Origin: GCA-2862585 sp049890295
GTDB lineage: Bacteria > Bacteroidota > Bacteroidia > Flavobacteriales > UBA7312
DNA length: 8,213 bases
Direction of reading: 5' to 3'
Assembly: GCA_049890295.1 (NCBI GenBank)
Contig: JBMHBP010000017.1
Coordinates: 1-8,213 of the forward strand
Below the pieces are notes generated by a model. The model had not been told where the DNA came from. It made no database searches and saw nothing but the letters and a program-made list of their open reading frames with translations. Shown here piece after piece: positions 6,860 through 8,213 of the stretch (its first letter is position 1; each line of letters opens with the position of its first letter). The position numbers and the translations under genes are program-made.

Positions 6860-8067
6860 TGAACTATAGCGATTGTTTAGATTGGCTTTATAGCCAATTA
6901 CCCATGTATCAAAGAAGTGGAAAATTAGCATATAAAACAGATATTGGTAATATCGTTGAGGCAACAAAACGCCTTGGCAACCCTCATAATAACTTTAAAT
7001 CAGTACACATTGCAGGTACAAACGGGAAAGGATCAACTAGTCATATGATTGCTTCTATTCTTCAAGAAGCAGGTTATAAGACTGGACTTTACACCTCTCC
7101 TCATCTCAAAGATTTTAGAGAACGAATACGAATCAATGGAAATATGATTCAGCAACAATATGTTGTAGACTTTGTTTCTGAAAATAAAATTTGGTTTACA
7201 GATTTGGGGATGTCATTTTTCGAAATGACTGTTGCTTTAGCCTTTAAATATTTTTCAGACAAAAAAGTAGATATTGCAGTAATTGAAACAGGACTTGGAG
7301 GTCGACTAGATAGCACCAATATAATTCAACCAGAATTATCTATCATAACCAATATTGGATATGACCACATGGCATTATTGGGTAATTCACTTCATGAAAT
7401 TGCTGCTGAAAAGGCTGGAGTTATCAAAAAAAACACACCGGTTGTAATAGGCAGAAAGCAAACTGAGACTGAATCTATTTTTAAACACATTTCAACGTCA
7501 AAACAATCTGAAATTCATTATGCTAAAGCTATTGATTTTGATTGTGATTTAAAAGGTAATTATCAATCAGAAAATATTTCCACAGCATTTACAGCCGTCA
7601 ATTTATTAATTCAAAAAGGATGGAAAGTATCAAATATAGATTTCGTAAATGGCTACTCTAATGTTCAAAATAATACGGGGCTAATTGGACGCTGGACTGA
7701 ACTTTCTAAAAATCCATTAATTATCTGTGATACAGCTCATAATGAAGATAGCATTAGATGCGTCGTTCAACAAATCGAAGAAACATCATTTTCTGACTTA
7801 CATATAGTGCTTGGGATGGTAAATGATAAATCGATTAATACAATTCTATCGATTTTGCCTAAAACAGCTACCTATTATTTTTGTCAAGCTAATATTCCAA
7901 GAGCATTAGAAGCTAACCGCTTAAAAGAAATAGCAGCTAAATTTCAATTAAGAGGCAATACTTTTTCATCGGTAAGAGAAGCTTTATCAATGGCACAGAA
8001 TTCAGCTAATTATGATGACTTAATTTTTATTGGTGGGAGTACTTTTACTGTTGCCGAAATTCTTTAA
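6859..8067 (+). CDS. folC: FolC: dihydrofolate synthase / folylpolyglutamate synthase
   Basis: This cytoplasmic Mur-ligase-type enzyme adds glutamate to dihydropteroate and then further glutamates to folates, using ATP. Motifs in the 402 residues: P-loop AGTNGKGST at 52-60 with Lys57; TSPHL (79-83) and RERIRING (87-94); ETGLGGRLDSTN (143-154), the Mg2+/ATP region; TNIGYDHMALLG (164-175); and AAEKAGVIK (182-190) with Lys185, the lysine carbamylated in this family. The C-terminal domain has GRW (277-279) and DTAHNEDS (291-298), where the common form is DGAHN. Length fits the family (about 400-430). The start overlaps the TonB-like stop (TAATG), so it is the last gene of the operon. FolC downstream of exbD-tonB is, as I recall, a common order in flavobacteria. 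No clear terminator follows within the 50 nt before the tRNA. Confidence 0.95.
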   Translation: MNYSDCLDWLYSQLPMYQRSGKLAYKTDIGNIVEATKRLGNPHNNFKSVHIAGTNGKGSTSHMIASILQEAGYKTGLYTSPHLKDFRERIRINGNMIQQQYVVDFVSENKIWFTDLGMSFFEMTVALAFKYFSDKKVDIAVIETGLGGRLDSTNIIQPELSIITNIGYDHMALLGNSLHEIAAEKAGVIKKNTPVVIGRKQTETESIFKHISTSKQSEIHYAKAIDFDCDLKGNYQSENISTAFTAVNLLIQKGWKVSNIDFVNGYSNVQNNTGLIGRWTELSKNPLIICDTAHNEDSIRCVVQQIEETSFSDLHIVLGMVNDKSINTILSILPKTATYYFCQANIPRALEANRLKEIAAKFQLRGNTFSSVREALSMAQNSANYDDLIFIGGSTFTVAEIL

Positions 8068-8075
8068 AGTTAAAA

Positions 8076-8106
8076 TTTGGCATTGATACAAATTCAATTA
8101 TATTTG
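8076..8106 (+). promoter_or_regulatory. Bacteroidota-type promoter of tRNA-Val
   Basis: TTTG at 8076-8079 and TATATTTG at 8099-8106 are separated by 19 nt. Both elements match the Bacteroidota -33/-7 consensus fully. Transcription would begin around 8112-8114, a few bases before the mature tRNA 5' end at 8118. The tRNA would thus have its own promoter, independent of the folC operon. Confidence 0.75.
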
Positions 8107-8117
8107 CAACCCTTATC

Positions 8118-8195
8118 GGGCGATTAACTCAGTTGGTTCAGAGTGCCTCCCTTACAAGGAGGAAGTCGGGGGTTCGAGTCCCTCATTGCCCACCA
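8118..8195 (+). tRNA. tRNA-Val (anticodon UAC)
   Basis: A full cloverleaf can be drawn. The acceptor stem GGGCGAT (8118-8124) pairs with ATTGCCC (8185-8191), including one G-T pair. The D stem ACTC/GAGT (8127-8130, 8141-8144) encloses AGTTGGTTCA. The anticodon stem CCTCC/GGAGG (8146-8150, 8158-8162) has the loop CTTACAA, with anticodon TAC at 8153-8155. The T stem GGGGG/CCCTC (8168-8172, 8180-8184) encloses TTCGAGT. Discriminator A8192 is followed by an encoded CCA at 8193-8195. It reads GUA, and by wobble other Val codons. Confidence 0.97.
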
Positions 8196-8213
8196 AAGCG
8201 GAATCCATCTCAT

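Noticed and set aside
1..8213. CRISPR array, insertion sequence, prophage or defence system
   Set aside because: No regularly spaced repeats, transposase or integrase motifs, or nuclease/toxin domains were seen; apart from the Cys-rich lipoprotein and the small peptide, all protein genes belong to common housekeeping or transport families.
8118..8213. tRNA 3' end as an attachment site of an integrated element
   Set aside because: Only 18 nt follow the tRNA, and no repeat of its 3' end was noticed elsewhere in the window, so nothing supports integration.

Overview
The window looks like chromosomal DNA of a low-GC member of the Bacteroidota, most likely a flavobacterium-like species. Three observations support this. 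Start codons are preceded by A-rich sequence instead of Shine-Dalgarno motifs. Promoter-like elements fit the Bacteroidota pattern TTTG / TAnnTTTG. The gene set (Glu/Leu/Phe/Val dehydrogenase, NhaD-type antiporter, ExbB/ExbD/TonB, FolC) resembles sets I know from that phylum. The species cannot be named from the sequence. All supported genes are on the + strand.

Layout. Positions 1-173 are non-coding, with a candidate promoter and two small hairpins. Positions 174-1016 encode an unrecognised cysteine-rich lipoprotein containing two similar six-cysteine modules. The gap 1017-1216 holds a weak hairpin, a possible 35-residue single-span membrane peptide (1072-1179) and a -7 promoter element in front of the next gene. 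Positions 1217-8067 carry seven tightly packed genes: a Glu/Leu/Phe/Val dehydrogenase family enzyme, an MscS-family mechanosensitive channel, an NhaD-type Na+/H+ antiporter, ExbB, ExbD, a TonB-like protein and FolC. Their junctions run -1, 7, 30, -4, 7 and -1 nt, so a single operon is likely. A separate promoter then drives a tRNA-Val(UAC) gene at 8118-8195 with encoded CCA.

How the genes fit together. MscS (turgor release) and NhaD (Na+ export using the proton gradient) suit life in salty or osmotically changing water. ExbB-ExbD-TonB use the same proton gradient to pass energy to the outer membrane. The dehydrogenase links amino acids to keto acids, and FolC makes and polyglutamylates folate; the link of these two to the membrane genes is positional only. 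Most of the window is conserved core content. I see no mobile element, CRISPR array or defence island. The least explained parts are the cysteine-rich lipoprotein and its leader, the small peptide ORF, the insertion in the dehydrogenase, and the acidic, non-canonical TonB.
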